From: Sinorhizobium kostiense
Lineage (GTDB): Bacteria; Pseudomonadota; Alphaproteobacteria; Rhizobiales; Rhizobiaceae
Reading direction: 5' to 3'
DNA: 64,000 nt
Assembly (NCBI RefSeq): GCF_017874595.1
Contig: NZ_JAGILA010000001.1
Location: 620,001-684,000, forward strand
In this document: positions 47,033-54,976 of the stretch, one piece after another
How the letters are laid out: each line of letters opens with the position of its first letter
How positions within the stretch are numbered: the first letter of the stretch is position 1
Translations under genes and position numbers: made by a program
The notes under the pieces: generated by a model
What the model saw: only the letters and a program-made list of their open reading frames with translations
What the model was told of the DNA's origin: nothing
Databases searched by the model: none

Positions 47033-48191
47033 GGGCCCTCTCCCGTGACGAGGCGATGGCGACCGTTTTCGCCCGCAGCCGCTCGCCGGTCGTCGCGAAG
47101 AGCATCATCCGGCTCGGCTCGATTTCGACGGAAACCGGCATGCCGGTGGATAGGGTTGCGGCGTCCGCCGGCGCAATCCTGGCGACGATCGTCTCGCCGA
47201 TCGCGTCGAGCCTTGCATGGATAATGACTTCGGAGCCGAGGAATTCGGTGCGCTCGATGCGGGCCCTGAGGATGCCGTCCGTCCCCGGGCGGAGACGGAC
47301 GAATTCCGGCCGCACGCCGATCAGGACTCGCCTCTCGCTTGGCGGTGCGGTCTCGACGGCGAGCGTCAAGGCGCCGAAGCGCACCAGGCCGGTGGCGTCC
47401 ATTCGCGTCTCAAGCACGTTGATGCGCGGCTGGCCGAGAAAGCGGGCGACCTCGATATGGGCGGGATCGTCATAGATTTCCTGCGGCGGAGCAAGCTGCA
47501 GCAGCGTGCCGCCGATCATCACCGCGACACGATCGGCCATCGACAGGGCCTCGGATTGGTCATGGGTGACGTAGAGCGTCGGCACGCCGGCACGGCGGTG
47601 TAATTCGACGATCTCGCCGCGGGCATGGACGCGGAGATTCGCATCGAGATTGGAGAGTGGCTCGTCCATCAGGAAGACGCTAGGGCGGCGGACCATGGCA
47701 CGGGCAAGCGCCACGCGCTGGCGCTGGCCGCCGGACATCTGCCCCGGCTTGCGGTCGAGCAGATGGTCGATCTTGAGCGACGCGGCCATTTCGCGGACCT
47801 GGCGCTGGATGTCCGCGCGGATCTGACGCTGGCCGGGCAGGAAATCGCCGATGAAGGGCAGGCGCTGGGCTGCCGTCAGGCGGCGCATGGCGAGCGGGAC
47901 GGCGATGTTCTGGCCGGCAGTCAAGTGCGGATAGAGGGCATAGGACTGGAACACCATGGCGATGTTGCGATCGGCGGCTGCCAGCGACGAGACATTGCGG
48001 CCGCCAATGGCGATCTCACCGCTGTCGGCGTGGTCCAGCCCCGCGACGATGCGCAAGAGCGTGCTCTTGCCGCAGCCGGACGGGCCGACGAGAGCGATGA
48101 ATTCGCCTTGCCCGGCTTCCAGGCTCACGCCGTTGAGGATCGCGTTGCCGGCAAAAGACTTGGTGATGTTGTCGAGCGAAAGAACGCTCAT
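47025..48191 (-). CDS. ABC transporter ATPase (UgpC/MalK type)
   Basis: 388 aa. Walker A GPSGCGKS, Q-loop VFQSYALYPHLTAGQNIAVP, signature [19 protein letters not shown], Walker B VFLMDEPLSNLDANLR and H-loop THDQSEAL. The C terminus is a TOBE/MOP-like regulatory domain (VLIGVRPEFVRLRPG). An insert of about 20 residues after LAMRRL lengthens the helical region compared with typical UgpC. Energises the two adjacent permeases. Confidence 0.92.
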   Translation of the reverse strand: MSVLSLDNITKSFAGNAILNGVSLEAGQGEFIALVGPSGCGKSTLLRIVAGLDHADSGEIAIGGRNVSSLAAADRNIAMVFQSYALYPHLTAGQNIAVPLAMRRLTAAQRLPFIGDFLPGQRQIRADIQRQVREMAASLKIDHLLDRKPGQMSGGQRQRVALARAMVRRPSVFLMDEPLSNLDANLRVHARGEIVELHRRAGVPTLYVTHDQSEALSMADRVAVMIGGTLLQLAPPQEIYDDPAHIEVARFLGQPRINVLETRMDATGLVRFGALTLAVETAPPSERRVLIGVRPEFVRLRPGTDGILRARIERTEFLGSEVIIHARLDAIGETIVARIAPADAATLSTGMPVSVEIEPSRMMLFATTGERLRAKTVAIASSRERAHG

Positions 48192-49024
48192 TGCGCTGCC
48201 TCCACGGGCTTCCTGGCGGCGCGCGGATAAACCTCTTCGATCACGTGATCGATGACGTGGGAGGTCAATCCGGGTACCGCGACAACCTCGCTGTCGATGC
48301 GTTCTGCGCCGAGGTGATGCAGAGCGGCGCCGACGAGCCGCTCCCCGGGCATTTCCCGCTCAAGCGTATCGATGACGAAAGATGTCGGCGGTGCCCAGAG
48401 GAGGTCGGTGCCGGCGTGATGGCCCTGCCAGGCCCAGTGCAGATGGCCACTGGCATGAAGCGCGACATCGTTTCCGGCCATCAGATCGTAGAGACGCTGG
48501 CGCTGGCGCGGCCGCACGCCCCAATAGCCGGTGTCGCCTTCCGCCGGATCGTCGACGAACAGCGGTTTATGAGCAAAGATGGCGACCCGCCGACCGTCAC
48601 GCGCGGAGAGCGTCCGCTCCAGCCAATCAAACTGCTTCTCCTCTTCCGCGTCGTCCAAGCCGAGAAGCAGGCTGTTAAGACCGATGAGCCGGCAGTCACC
48701 ATGGTCGGACAGCCAGTAGTCGGGCCCGACGAGCTTGCGCCAGCGGGCCAGCCGCGCCGCATCGACCGGCTGGTCCGAGCCGGGCAGGTGACCGACGTCG
48801 TGGTTGCCGGGTACGATCAGTACCGGCACCGATAACTTTCGCAGGAGGTCCATCGCAAAGGTCAGGTCCTCCTCGCGGTCCGCGCCGTCGATCGTCAGGT
48901 CGCCGGTGTGGACCACGAGGTCGGCGCCGGCGGTCTCGATCCAGCGGGCGACGGGGTCCCAATTGTCGTTGAAATGCGTCTTTGAGGGGCTGAGATGGGT
49001 GTCGCTGATCTGGACGATCTTCAT
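48188..49024 (-). CDS. Class III metallophosphodiesterase (CpdA/SpdA/GlpQ-analog family)
   Basis: 278 aa. Metal-binding calcineurin-like motifs in order: QISDTHLSP (D8, H10), VVHTGDLTIDG, VPGNHDVGHLPG, IFAHKPLF and ASGHLHWAW. The family cleaves cyclic nucleotides or other phosphodiesters. It is the first gene of the five-gene ABC operon and overlaps the ATPase gene by 4 nt, so it probably acts on the imported compound, for example a glycerophosphodiester. In rhizobia a relative, SpdA, cleaves 2',3'-cyclic nucleotides. Cytoplasmic; no signal peptide. Confidence 0.88.
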   Translation of the reverse strand: MKIVQISDTHLSPSKTHFNDNWDPVARWIETAGADLVVHTGDLTIDGADREEDLTFAMDLLRKLSVPVLIVPGNHDVGHLPGSDQPVDAARLARWRKLVGPDYWLSDHGDCRLIGLNSLLLGLDDAEEEKQFDWLERTLSARDGRRVAIFAHKPLFVDDPAEGDTGYWGVRPRQRQRLYDLMAGNDVALHASGHLHWAWQGHHAGTDLLWAPPTSFVIDTLEREMPGERLVGAALHHLGAERIDSEVVAVPGLTSHVIDHVIEEVYPRAARKPVEAAQ

Positions 49025-49380
49025 CAGGGCAGGGCTCCCGCTTGCTCGAATGCGACTTGAAAGAGGGGCCGTCCGCCTCGCTCAGCGCCGCTTGGCGGAC
49101 TGTTTAGGCGGCTGCGATGTCAGTTTGGTAACAGGCGTTCTCAGTTGTTTTTCAGTTTCTCCATCAAAGCTTCACTTTCGGCGGGCCGGATCCTTTTCCT
49201 CGAAACCTCTTGACGCGAATCAGAGGATGAATCATTCCTCTAACGGAATAGATCGCATATTCCGCATTTCAGCGTAGGTCAGCGATTGCTCTGTTAAGAG
49301 ATGTGGCGGGCGCAGTTGCGTGGCCGGCGAAGAGGTTTTGACCTCCTTGCCGTGATGCACCGAGCACGAGGGATTGGACG
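49025..49380. other. 356-bp divergent intergenic region between the phosphodiesterase operon and repA
   Basis: No gene was found. The region holds the PHO-box-like site at 49117-49134 on the minus strand and must hold the repA promoter. It is AT-richer than its neighbours between about 49110 and 49275. A parS-like 16-mer of the form GTTNNNNGCNNNNAAC, expected for a repABC system, was looked for and not seen. Confidence 0.6.
49117..49134 (-). promoter_or_regulatory. PHO-box-like PhoB site upstream of the phosphodiesterase operon
   Basis: On the minus strand CTGTTAC-CAAA-CTGACAT matches the PHO-box layout CTGTCAT-N4-CTGTCAT at 11 of 14 informative bases, with exact 7-4-7 spacing. It lies about 93 bp upstream of the first gene. 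A weak -10-like TAAACA follows 10 nt downstream, the usual PHO-box to -10 distance. It suggests induction by phosphate starvation. Confidence 0.5.
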
Positions 49381-50652
49381 ATGGACATGATGGGATCGGC
49401 CACGGCGGCTAGCGCGATCGGAGCGGCTGCCGGCGCAGATGAGCGCAGGCCAGCGGACGAGGCGATCGCGGCGGATGCGCGCGCGCTTTCGGAGCAGCTG
49501 AAGGCGATGCGCGATCGGCTGTTCCCGCCACTGGCGATGAAGACGCTCAGAAGCTTTACATCCGGCGAGGCTGCGAAGCTCATTGGCGTTTCCGACGGCT
49601 ATCTCCGGCAGCTTTCGCTTGCGGGCGAGGGGCCGCAGCCCGATACCGGCGCCGGCGGGCGGCGCTCCTATTCGCTCTTCGACATCAACGCGCTTCGCCG
49701 GCATCTTTCCGAACAGGCGCTGGCGAAGGGTAATGGCGCCAAGGCGCGGGGTTATCTCAAATGGCGTGATGCTGCTCGCGGCGAGCATCTGCAGGTCATC
49801 TCCGTCACCAATTTCAAGGGCGGCTCCGGCAAGACAACCTCTTCGGTTCATTTGGCGCAATATCTCGCTTTGACCGGACATAGGGTTTTAGCGGTCGACC
49901 TCGATCCGCAGGCCTCGCTCTCGGCACTGTTCGGCTACCAGCCGGAACTGGACCTGACCGGCAACGACACGCTTTATGGCGCGATCCGCTACGATGCCGA
50001 GGCGCGGCCGTTGAAGGAGATCATCCGCAAGACCTATTTCGACGGGCTTGACCTGGTACCCGGCAATCTCGAACTGCAGGAATTCGAGCACACGACGCCG
50101 CAGGCCCTGAGCGCCCGCCAGAGCGGCGCCGATGCCGGGCCCCTGTTCTTCGCCCGCGTGCAGACGGCACTCGCGAGCGTCGCGGATGATTACGACGTCG
50201 TCGTGATCGACTGCCCGCCGCAGCTCGGTTACTTGACGCTTTCGGCGCTCTGCGCCTCGACCTCGGTCATTGTCACCGTGCATCCGCAGATGCTCGACGT
50301 CGCCTCGATGAACCAGTTCCTCTACATGACCTCGGATCTGCTCAGCGTCGTGCGCGAGGCCGGCGGCGAGCTCAATTTCGATTTCCTGCGCTACCTCGTC
50401 ACCCGTTTCGAGCCGAATGATGGCCCGCAGGCGCAGATCGTCGGCTTCATGCGCTCGCTCTTCGGCGATCGGGTTTTGACTTCGGCCATGGTGAAGTCGA
50501 CAGCGATCTCGGATGCGGGCCTCACCAAGCAGACGCTCTACGAGGTCGGGCGCGAGAACTTCACCCGCGCCACCTACGACCGGGCGATCGAGTCGCTCAA
50601 TGCTGTCAACGGCGAGATCGAGGCTCTCATTCACGCGGCCTGGGGGCGCTAA
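49381..50652 (+). CDS. repA: RepA partition ATPase of repABC type (ParA family)
   Basis: 423 aa. An N-terminal wing/HTH region (LRSFTSGEAAKLIGVSDGYL; LRQLSLAGEGPQPDTGAGG) is followed by a ParA ATPase with deviant Walker A KGGSGKTT near residue 146, VDLDPQASLS and VVIDCPPQLGYLTLSA. The C-terminal MVKSTAISDAGLTKQTLYEV stretch is characteristic of RepA. In repABC replicons RepA positions plasmid copies and represses the operon. Start ATG 49381 with GAGGGA upstream. Codes together with repB, but the third gene, repC (initiator), is missing. Confidence 0.93.
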   Translation: MDMMGSATAASAIGAAAGADERRPADEAIAADARALSEQLKAMRDRLFPPLAMKTLRSFTSGEAAKLIGVSDGYLRQLSLAGEGPQPDTGAGGRRSYSLFDINALRRHLSEQALAKGNGAKARGYLKWRDAARGEHLQVISVTNFKGGSGKTTSSVHLAQYLALTGHRVLAVDLDPQASLSALFGYQPELDLTGNDTLYGAIRYDAEARPLKEIIRKTYFDGLDLVPGNLELQEFEHTTPQALSARQSGADAGPLFFARVQTALASVADDYDVVVIDCPPQLGYLTLSALCASTSVIVTVHPQMLDVASMNQFLYMTSDLLSVVREAGGELNFDFLRYLVTRFEPNDGPQAQIVGFMRSLFGDRVLTSAMVKSTAISDAGLTKQTLYEVGRENFTRATYDRAIESLNAVNGEIEALIHAAWGR

Positions 50653-50656
50653 AGAC

Positions 50657-51712
50657 ATGGCTGGCAACAACCGGAAGAACGAATTGCGGGCGCTGTTCAT
50701 GGGCAGCGCGCCGGCTGCCGGCTCTCAAGGCGCTGCGGAGCAGTCGGGCGAGTTGACACCTGTCAACCAACCGGCGGCGCCGCGTGCCGCCTCCGGCGCC
50801 GTCAAGGCGATGGGGCTCTCGCTCGGCAGCATCACCCGCGAGGCGGAAGAGGCGCGTGCGCTTCGCGAAGCGCTGACGACGGGCGAGCGCGTTGTCGCTC
50901 TCGACCCGGCGCTCGTCGAAGCCTCCTTCATCGAAGACCGGCTGACCGACGGCGAAATCGATGACCCGGACTTCCTGGCGCTCGTCGAGAGCATTCGCGA
51001 GAATGGCCAGCAATCGCCGATCCTCGTCCGCCCGCACCCGGAAAAGCAGGGCCATTACCAGACCGCCTACGGGCATCGTCGCCTGAAGGCCGTGCGCCGG
51101 CTCGAACTGCAGGTGAAGGCGATCGTCCGGCCGCTCTCCGACGACGAACTGGTGCTGGCCCAAGGCAAAGAGAATGCCGAGCGGCGTAACCTCTCCTTCA
51201 TCGAGCGGGCGCTTTTCGCCGCGGCGCTCGCCGCCCGCGGCTTCGACCGCAAGGTGATCGGCGACGCGCTCGCGGTACAGAAGAGCGAGCTCTCGCGTCT
51301 CCTGCAGGTCGCCGACAGCGTACCGCACAACGTCGCTCGCGCCATCGGTCCGGCCCCCAGGGCCGGCCGCGCCCGCTGGATGGCGATCGGCGCACTGCTC
51401 GAAAGAGAGGACGCGCGCGCCAAGGCGGAGGAGGAGATCGCTTCCTCGGAATTCCGCGCCGCCGACACCGACCAGCGCTTCCAACTGGTCTTCGATCGGC
51501 TGTCCCATGGGGACAGGCCGAAGCCGGAAACGCCGGAGGAGTTGAGGGACGGAGCCGGACGAGTCTACGCGCGCCTGAGGCGCAACGGGAAGTCGTCAAC
51601 AATCGAGTTCGTCCCCGAAACGCATCCTGTCTTCGTCAAGGAGGCGGTAGACAGGCTGGCGAAACACCATGCGAGCTTCATGGATCGTCAGAAGTCGCTG
51701 CTCCGTCGCTGA
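50657..51712 (+). CDS. repB: RepB centromere-binding partition protein (ParB family)
   Basis: 351 aa from ATG 50657, 4 bp after repA; an earlier in-frame start overlaps repA and was rejected. ParB/RepB nuclease-like N-terminal domain: VESIRENGQQSPILVRPHP, then the nucleotide-binding-type box TAYGHRRLKAVRRL and LAQGKENAERRNLSFIERAL. The HTH is near residues 190-215 (FDRKVIGDALAVQKSELSRL). It should bind parS sites and interact with RepA. Only 15 bp separate its stop from the stop of a convergent gene, so there is no room for the incA antisense RNA or repC. Confidence 0.93.
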   Translation: MAGNNRKNELRALFMGSAPAAGSQGAAEQSGELTPVNQPAAPRAASGAVKAMGLSLGSITREAEEARALREALTTGERVVALDPALVEASFIEDRLTDGEIDDPDFLALVESIRENGQQSPILVRPHPEKQGHYQTAYGHRRLKAVRRLELQVKAIVRPLSDDELVLAQGKENAERRNLSFIERALFAAALAARGFDRKVIGDALAVQKSELSRLLQVADSVPHNVARAIGPAPRAGRARWMAIGALLEREDARAKAEEEIASSEFRAADTDQRFQLVFDRLSHGDRPKPETPEELRDGAGRVYARLRRNGKSSTIEFVPETHPVFVKEAVDRLAKHHASFMDRQKSLLRR

Positions 51713-51727
51713 GTCTGATTTGCCCCT

Positions 51728-52891
51728 TTACCCGTAGTCCACCCAGACGCCGCCCTGATCGGCCGAGCGGACGCAGTTTTCCACCCAGCGGACGCCCTCC
51801 AGCCCGGCGTCGATGCCGGGAAAGACGAGGTTCTCGATGCCTTCCGGCGCCAGTCCGCGACTGCCGTTGATGGCGAGGCCGAAGCGGCGGTAAAGGTTCG
51901 CCCAAGCCTCGAACAGCCCTTCCGGATGGCCGCCGCCGATGCGGTCGTCGAGCCGGGCTTGCGGGTAGAGATAGTCCATGCCGCGTTCGAGGATGCGGAC
52001 CGGCTCGCCCTGGATTTCGTAGGAGAGCTGGTTCGGCCGCTCGTCCCACCATTCGATGCTCGCTTTCGAGCCGACGATGCGGATCTTCTGGCCGTGCATC
52101 GAGCCGGCGTTGACGGCGCTCGACCAGACATTGGCGATGGCTCCGTTGTCGTATTCCATCAGGGTCACGGCATTGTCCTCGAGCGGCGCCCGGCTTTTGA
52201 CGAAGCTCTGGCGCACGCACATCAGACGCTTGATCTTCAAATGCGGCAGGATGACCTCGGAGATATAGAGCGGATGGGTTCCGACGTCGCCGAGCACGTA
52301 ACTCGGGCCGGCAAATTTCGGGTCGACGCGCCAGCGGGTCGAGGGGTTCTGCTCCTCGACGGGGGCACTGTGGAAGCCGTGGGCGAATTGCAGGTTGACG
52401 ATGCGGATCTCGCCGAGATCACCGTTCTTGACCATGGCGCGCGCCTGCTCAATCATCTGGTGGCCGGCATAGCCGTAGGTGACCCCGACGATAAGCCCGC
52501 GCGCTTGCGCCAGCGCCTTCAGTTCCAGTGCTTCCGCGACGGTGAAGCAGAGCGGCTTTTCGCAGACGACGTGCAGCCCGTGTTCGAGCGCTGCCTTGCA
52601 GATCTCGAAATGCGTGTTGTTTGGCGTGGCGATCGACACCGCCTCGATCCCGTCGGCACCCGTCGACTCTTCGGCGAACATTGCCCGGTAGTCCGGGTAG
52701 CTGCGCCTCTCGTCGAGCCCGAGATCGACGCCGAAGCCGCGGCCGCGTTCCGGATCGATGTCGAAGGCGCCGGTGACGAGTTCGAAGGTGTTGTCCCTGA
52801 GCGCCGCCGAGCGATGGATATAGCCGATCTGGCTGCCGCGCCCGCCGCCGACCATCCCCCAGCGGATCGGTTTCGTTTCCTTCTCTGACAT
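51728..52891 (-). CDS. Gfo/Idh/MocA-family NAD(P)-dependent sugar dehydrogenase
   Basis: 387 aa. Rossmann motif GMVGGGRGSQIGYIHR at the N terminus, IATPNNTHFEICKAALEHGL, and the family-defining CEKPL (VVCEKPLCFTVAEA). The C-terminal beta-sheet domain follows (GDVGTHPLYISEVILPHLKI). It oxidises a sugar, inositol or derivative. It is the last gene of a three-gene cluster with two TIM-barrel isomerase-like genes and lies 23 bp after the first of them. Substrate unknown. Confidence 0.9.
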   Translation of the reverse strand: MSEKETKPIRWGMVGGGRGSQIGYIHRSAALRDNTFELVTGAFDIDPERGRGFGVDLGLDERRSYPDYRAMFAEESTGADGIEAVSIATPNNTHFEICKAALEHGLHVVCEKPLCFTVAEALELKALAQARGLIVGVTYGYAGHQMIEQARAMVKNGDLGEIRIVNLQFAHGFHSAPVEEQNPSTRWRVDPKFAGPSYVLGDVGTHPLYISEVILPHLKIKRLMCVRQSFVKSRAPLEDNAVTLMEYDNGAIANVWSSAVNAGSMHGQKIRIVGSKASIEWWDERPNQLSYEIQGEPVRILERGMDYLYPQARLDDRIGGGHPEGLFEAWANLYRRFGLAINGSRGLAPEGIENLVFPGIDAGLEGVRWVENCVRSADQGGVWVDYG

Positions 52892-52914
52892 GCGGTGTTC
52901 CTAACTGGTGATTT

Positions 52915-53838
52915 TCAGAACCCGACCGAGCGCAGATAGTCGCGGCTTTCCTTCACGTCCGCGAGGCTCCCCGAGACGCTCAAGGGGTCGCGCTCCTGCT
53001 CGACCGTGATGAAGCCGTGATAGCCGATCTCCTCAAGCGCGCGCTTGACGGCCGGGTAGTCGATGACGCCGCGGCCGATCGGGCACATGACGCCTTGGGC
53101 GCAAGCATCGAAGAAGCGGATCTTCTCGCCGAGCACACGGCGGAAGACGGTTTCGTCGATGTCCTTGAAATGCACGTAGTCGAGACGATCGGCAAATTTC
53201 TTCAGCGTCTCGACCGGGTCCATGCCGGCATAGTAGGTGTGGCCGGTGTCGATGCAGAAGCCCGCAAGCTCCGCCGGCACGTCGTCCGCGATCCGCTCGA
53301 TCTCGTCGGCGAACTCGATATAGCCGCCGGCATGCGGGTGAATGACGGCGCGCACGCCGTATTTGTCGCGGGCAAGAGCGGCGATCGCCTTGATGTTGGC
53401 AACCATGCCTGCCCAGGCCTCGTCGGAGAGCCGCGGCGCCCGGTCGGAATGGCCGGCGGCGTAATCCCGCTGGTCATGGCCCCAATCCATGACCGTCAGA
53501 TAGGGTGTCCCGAAGCGCTGCCCCGGCACCTCAACCGGCTGCGGCAGCCTGGTGACGACTGCGCAGATTTCGTCCGTCTGGCGCAGAAGGTTGGCATGGT
53601 TCTCCGGCGAGACGAGATCGTCGAAGATCGTGCCGGCGACGATCGAGAGCTTGCGTTCGTCAAGCGCCGTGACGACGCGTTCGGACCCGAGCGGCACGTA
53701 GCCATAGGGCCCGAGTTCCAGTCCGCCATAGCCGGCGGCGGCCGCCTCGTCGAAGACGCGCTCCCAGGCGGGCAGGTTCGGGTTCCTGACGTCGTCAACG
53801 CCCCAGCAGCAAGGGGCCGTCGTAATGGTGATGGTCAC
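52915..53838 (-). CDS. TIM-barrel sugar isomerase/epimerase-like protein (IolE/MocC-like)
   Basis: 307 aa of the xylose-isomerase-like TIM-barrel superfamily. Motifs include CCWGVDDVRNPNLPAWERVF, EAAAAGYGGLELGPYGYVP, VIHPHAGGYIEFADEI, LAGFCIDTGHTYYAGMDPVE and YVHFKDIDETVFRRVL, the last two carrying acidic/His metal ligands. Closest in style to inosose dehydratase IolE and rhizopine MocC. Probably acts on an inositol- or keto-sugar intermediate together with the dehydrogenase downstream. Confidence 0.82.
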   Translation of the reverse strand: MTITITTAPCCWGVDDVRNPNLPAWERVFDEAAAAGYGGLELGPYGYVPLGSERVVTALDERKLSIVAGTIFDDLVSPENHANLLRQTDEICAVVTRLPQPVEVPGQRFGTPYLTVMDWGHDQRDYAAGHSDRAPRLSDEAWAGMVANIKAIAALARDKYGVRAVIHPHAGGYIEFADEIERIADDVPAELAGFCIDTGHTYYAGMDPVETLKKFADRLDYVHFKDIDETVFRRVLGEKIRFFDACAQGVMCPIGRGVIDYPAVKRALEEIGYHGFITVEQERDPLSVSGSLADVKESRDYLRSVGF

Positions 53839-53876
53839 GGGGGTCGTCCTGTCGATGCCGGGGGTTGAGTAAGGCT

Positions 53877-54788
53877 CTACTTACGTTCAGGCCAGTACTT
53901 GTCGACATACTTCTGGATTTCCGAACGCATGAAGCCGCCGGACTCGTCGGCACGATCCTCCCAGCCAAACACGCAAGCCGTGACGATGCCGTCGAAACCG
54001 ACCTCGGCGAGCGAAGAGAAGAAAACGTCCCAGTCGATCTCGCCCTGGTACATGTCCATGTGCTGATGGATCGTCACCTTCGCGCCCGGCGGGTTGATGA
54101 TGTAGCGCAGCCCGGATGAGGCCTTGTGGTCATAGGTGTCGGCCACGTGCACATGCGCGATCATCGACCCGGCATCACGGATCATCTTCGCCATGTCGTC
54201 GCCGAAATAGAATGTATGCGGCGCGCAATAGAGAAACTTGACGTTCTTCGAGCCGATCGTCTTCAGCATGTCGATCGCCGGATGCAGCGTCTCGCACCAG
54301 TCCTCCGGATGCGGCTCCATGTTGAGCGTCACGCCTTCCTTCTCGAACACCGGCACGAGCTCCTCCATCGAGCGCCACCACGCGGCTTCGCTGTGCTCAT
54401 GCGTATGCGTTCCGCCGCAGCAATTGGAGCGGTGGCTGCGGTCGGGCGAGGGGCCGCGGCCGAATTCGGAGTTCATTGTGTCGCAGTCCATTTCGACGGC
54501 GACCTGGATCGCCTCCTTCCAATAGCGCACCGCCGCCTGACGCTCGTCCTCATGCGGGCTAGCCCAGCGATACATCGGCAGGATCGAGGCGAGCTGAACG
54601 CCATGGTCCTTCAGCGCCGACTTGAACTCGGCGATTCGCTCCTTGTGGGCGCGCGGGCGCACCCACCAGGGGAGAAAATCGTCGCGCGGGGAGAGCTCGA
54701 TATGGTCATAGCCGAGCTCCGCCGCCTTCCGGCACAGGTCATGCAAGCCGAGGTGGCGATGCATATAGGGGTCGAGTGCAATCTTCAT
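53877..54788 (-). CDS. TIM-barrel sugar epimerase/isomerase-like protein
   Basis: 303 aa, xylose-isomerase-like TIM barrel: LHDLCRKAAELGYDHIELSP, NMEPHPEDWCETLHPAIDML, MIAHVHVADTYDHKASSGLR and TIHQHMDMYQGEIDWDVFFS. The His/Glu/Asp residues of the metal site are present. A Cys/His-rich loop (RSNCCGGTHTHEHSEAAW) is unusual. First gene of the cluster. It resembles IolI/IolH-type inositol isomerases, though specificity cannot be told. Confidence 0.8.
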   Translation of the reverse strand: MKIALDPYMHRHLGLHDLCRKAAELGYDHIELSPRDDFLPWWVRPRAHKERIAEFKSALKDHGVQLASILPMYRWASPHEDERQAAVRYWKEAIQVAVEMDCDTMNSEFGRGPSPDRSHRSNCCGGTHTHEHSEAAWWRSMEELVPVFEKEGVTLNMEPHPEDWCETLHPAIDMLKTIGSKNVKFLYCAPHTFYFGDDMAKMIRDAGSMIAHVHVADTYDHKASSGLRYIINPPGAKVTIHQHMDMYQGEIDWDVFFSSLAEVGFDGIVTACVFGWEDRADESGGFMRSEIQKYVDKYWPERK

Positions 54789-54902
54789 GGGCTCCTCCGT
54801 CGTTCCGGCCGGCCGGGTGTCTGTTGCTACGGTTCGGTCTCGTGGCTCCTCCCGAACTGCAGAAAGATTAGCGTCGGCCGCTACTGCGTCCTAAATCTCC
54901 CT

Positions 54903-54918
54903 TGATCAAATTTGATCA
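54903..54918. promoter_or_regulatory. Perfect 16-bp palindrome, operator of the divergent LacI regulator
   Basis: TGATCAAATTTGATCA is fully symmetric. It sits in the 188-bp gap between the isomerase operon and the LacI-type gene, 58 bp from the regulator start. LacI-family operators have this even-centred form, so it is the best candidate for control of both directions. Confidence 0.75.
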
Positions 54919-54976
54919 TTGACGCGTTTCACCGATCCTGGTCTGGGTGGAGTCTCAGAGGAGGAGGGTTGCTCCG

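Noticed and set aside
49025-49380. Search for a parS site and an incA antisense RNA near repAB
   Set aside because: No GTTNNNNGCNNNNAAC 16-mer was seen upstream of repA, and there is no repB-repC gap.
51713-51727. Possible repC start after repB
   Set aside because: Only 15 bp remain before the end of the convergent dehydrogenase gene, and no RepC-like sequence occurs in the window.
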